DNA of 64,000 bases from CADEFX01 sp963840425. GTDB taxonomy: Bacteria > Pseudomonadota > Alphaproteobacteria > Rhizobiales > Hyphomicrobiaceae. Position 1 is the stretch's first letter. Every line of letters starts with the position of its first letter. A program made the translations under genes and the position numbers. The stretch covers positions 144,967-208,966 of the forward strand of contig CAWIYZ010000019.1 of the NCBI GenBank assembly GCA_963840425.1. Direction: 5' to 3'. The notes under the pieces were generated by a model. It saw only the letters and a program-made list of their open reading frames with translations. It made no database searches and was not told the origin of the DNA. Below, piece by piece: positions 63,822-64,000 of this stretch.

Positions 63822-64000
63822 ACGGACATGCGAGTGCCCACCAAACTGGCCCGCAAGCGGACTACTCCCTCAACCGGACCACACCAGGACGAGATGCTGC
63901 TGACTGAACGGCTTGTTGAGTAAGTTTGCTCGTGCGAAGCCCTTCGGTAGGCTTTCCGCGCCGTAGCACGTCGGTTATGTAAGGACGGAGCGCGGCCGAA

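Overview
The window is high-GC DNA from an alphaproteobacterium. The family content (HWE-type histidine kinases, MHYT and MASE1 sensors, GYD and DUF1028 proteins, many Bug/TctC, TRAP and Liv solute receptors) suggests Hyphomicrobiales, perhaps Bradyrhizobium/Rhodopseudomonas-like or Reyranella-like. The genus is not proven. No rRNA, intact tRNA or CRISPR array was seen.

Left part (1 to about 24.3 kb): chromosomal uptake and catabolism. In order: the end of a TctA permease, a CaiB/BaiF CoA-transferase, a hotdog thioesterase and an Asp/Glu-racemase-family enzyme; a complete TRAP operon (dctPQM); a Liv-type ABC operon (livK-H-M-G-F, minus strand); an intradiol ring-cleavage dioxygenase and an SDR oxidoreductase; a response regulator with a small coiled-coil partner; a Crp/Fnr regulator; a frameshifted recQ; a ParA-like ATPase with a small partner; a second TRAP operon (dctM frameshifted); a Bug receptor and a second racemase-family gene. 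Together this looks like import and CoA-dependent breakdown of small organic or aromatic acids.

Middle (about 24.9 to 57.0 kb): a candidate 32-kb genomic island. A P4-type integrase lies next to a fragment matching a tRNA-Ser 3' end, and the same 16 bp recurs in direct orientation at 57.02 kb. Inside are a broken alpA, a CNBD protein, DUF1028, RidA, a broken flavin monooxygenase, TctABC, a signal-less DctP-like receptor coupled to a Bug receptor, IS3, IS110 and IS1182-like material, small stress-type genes, a candidate sRNA, two paralogous secreted proteins, a membrane J-domain protein, two broken HWE kinases, a ligase-SRAP chimera, a kinase-BON fusion, a GYD protein, a broken patatin and an HNH endonuclease with one premature stop. 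Many reading frames carry single-base shifts, so this part is decaying or the assembly has residual indels.

Right part (57.0 to 64.0 kb): replication-type genes of another mobile element (excisionase-like HTH, primase-like protein, Toprim-DUF927 helicase), with a recognisable promoter/operator, followed by a symmetric array of 9-bp iterons, a membrane protein with a primase-C-terminal-like domain, and a frameshifted IS110 transposase. The iteron array and the candidate sRNA at 42 kb are the two most interesting non-coding signals.
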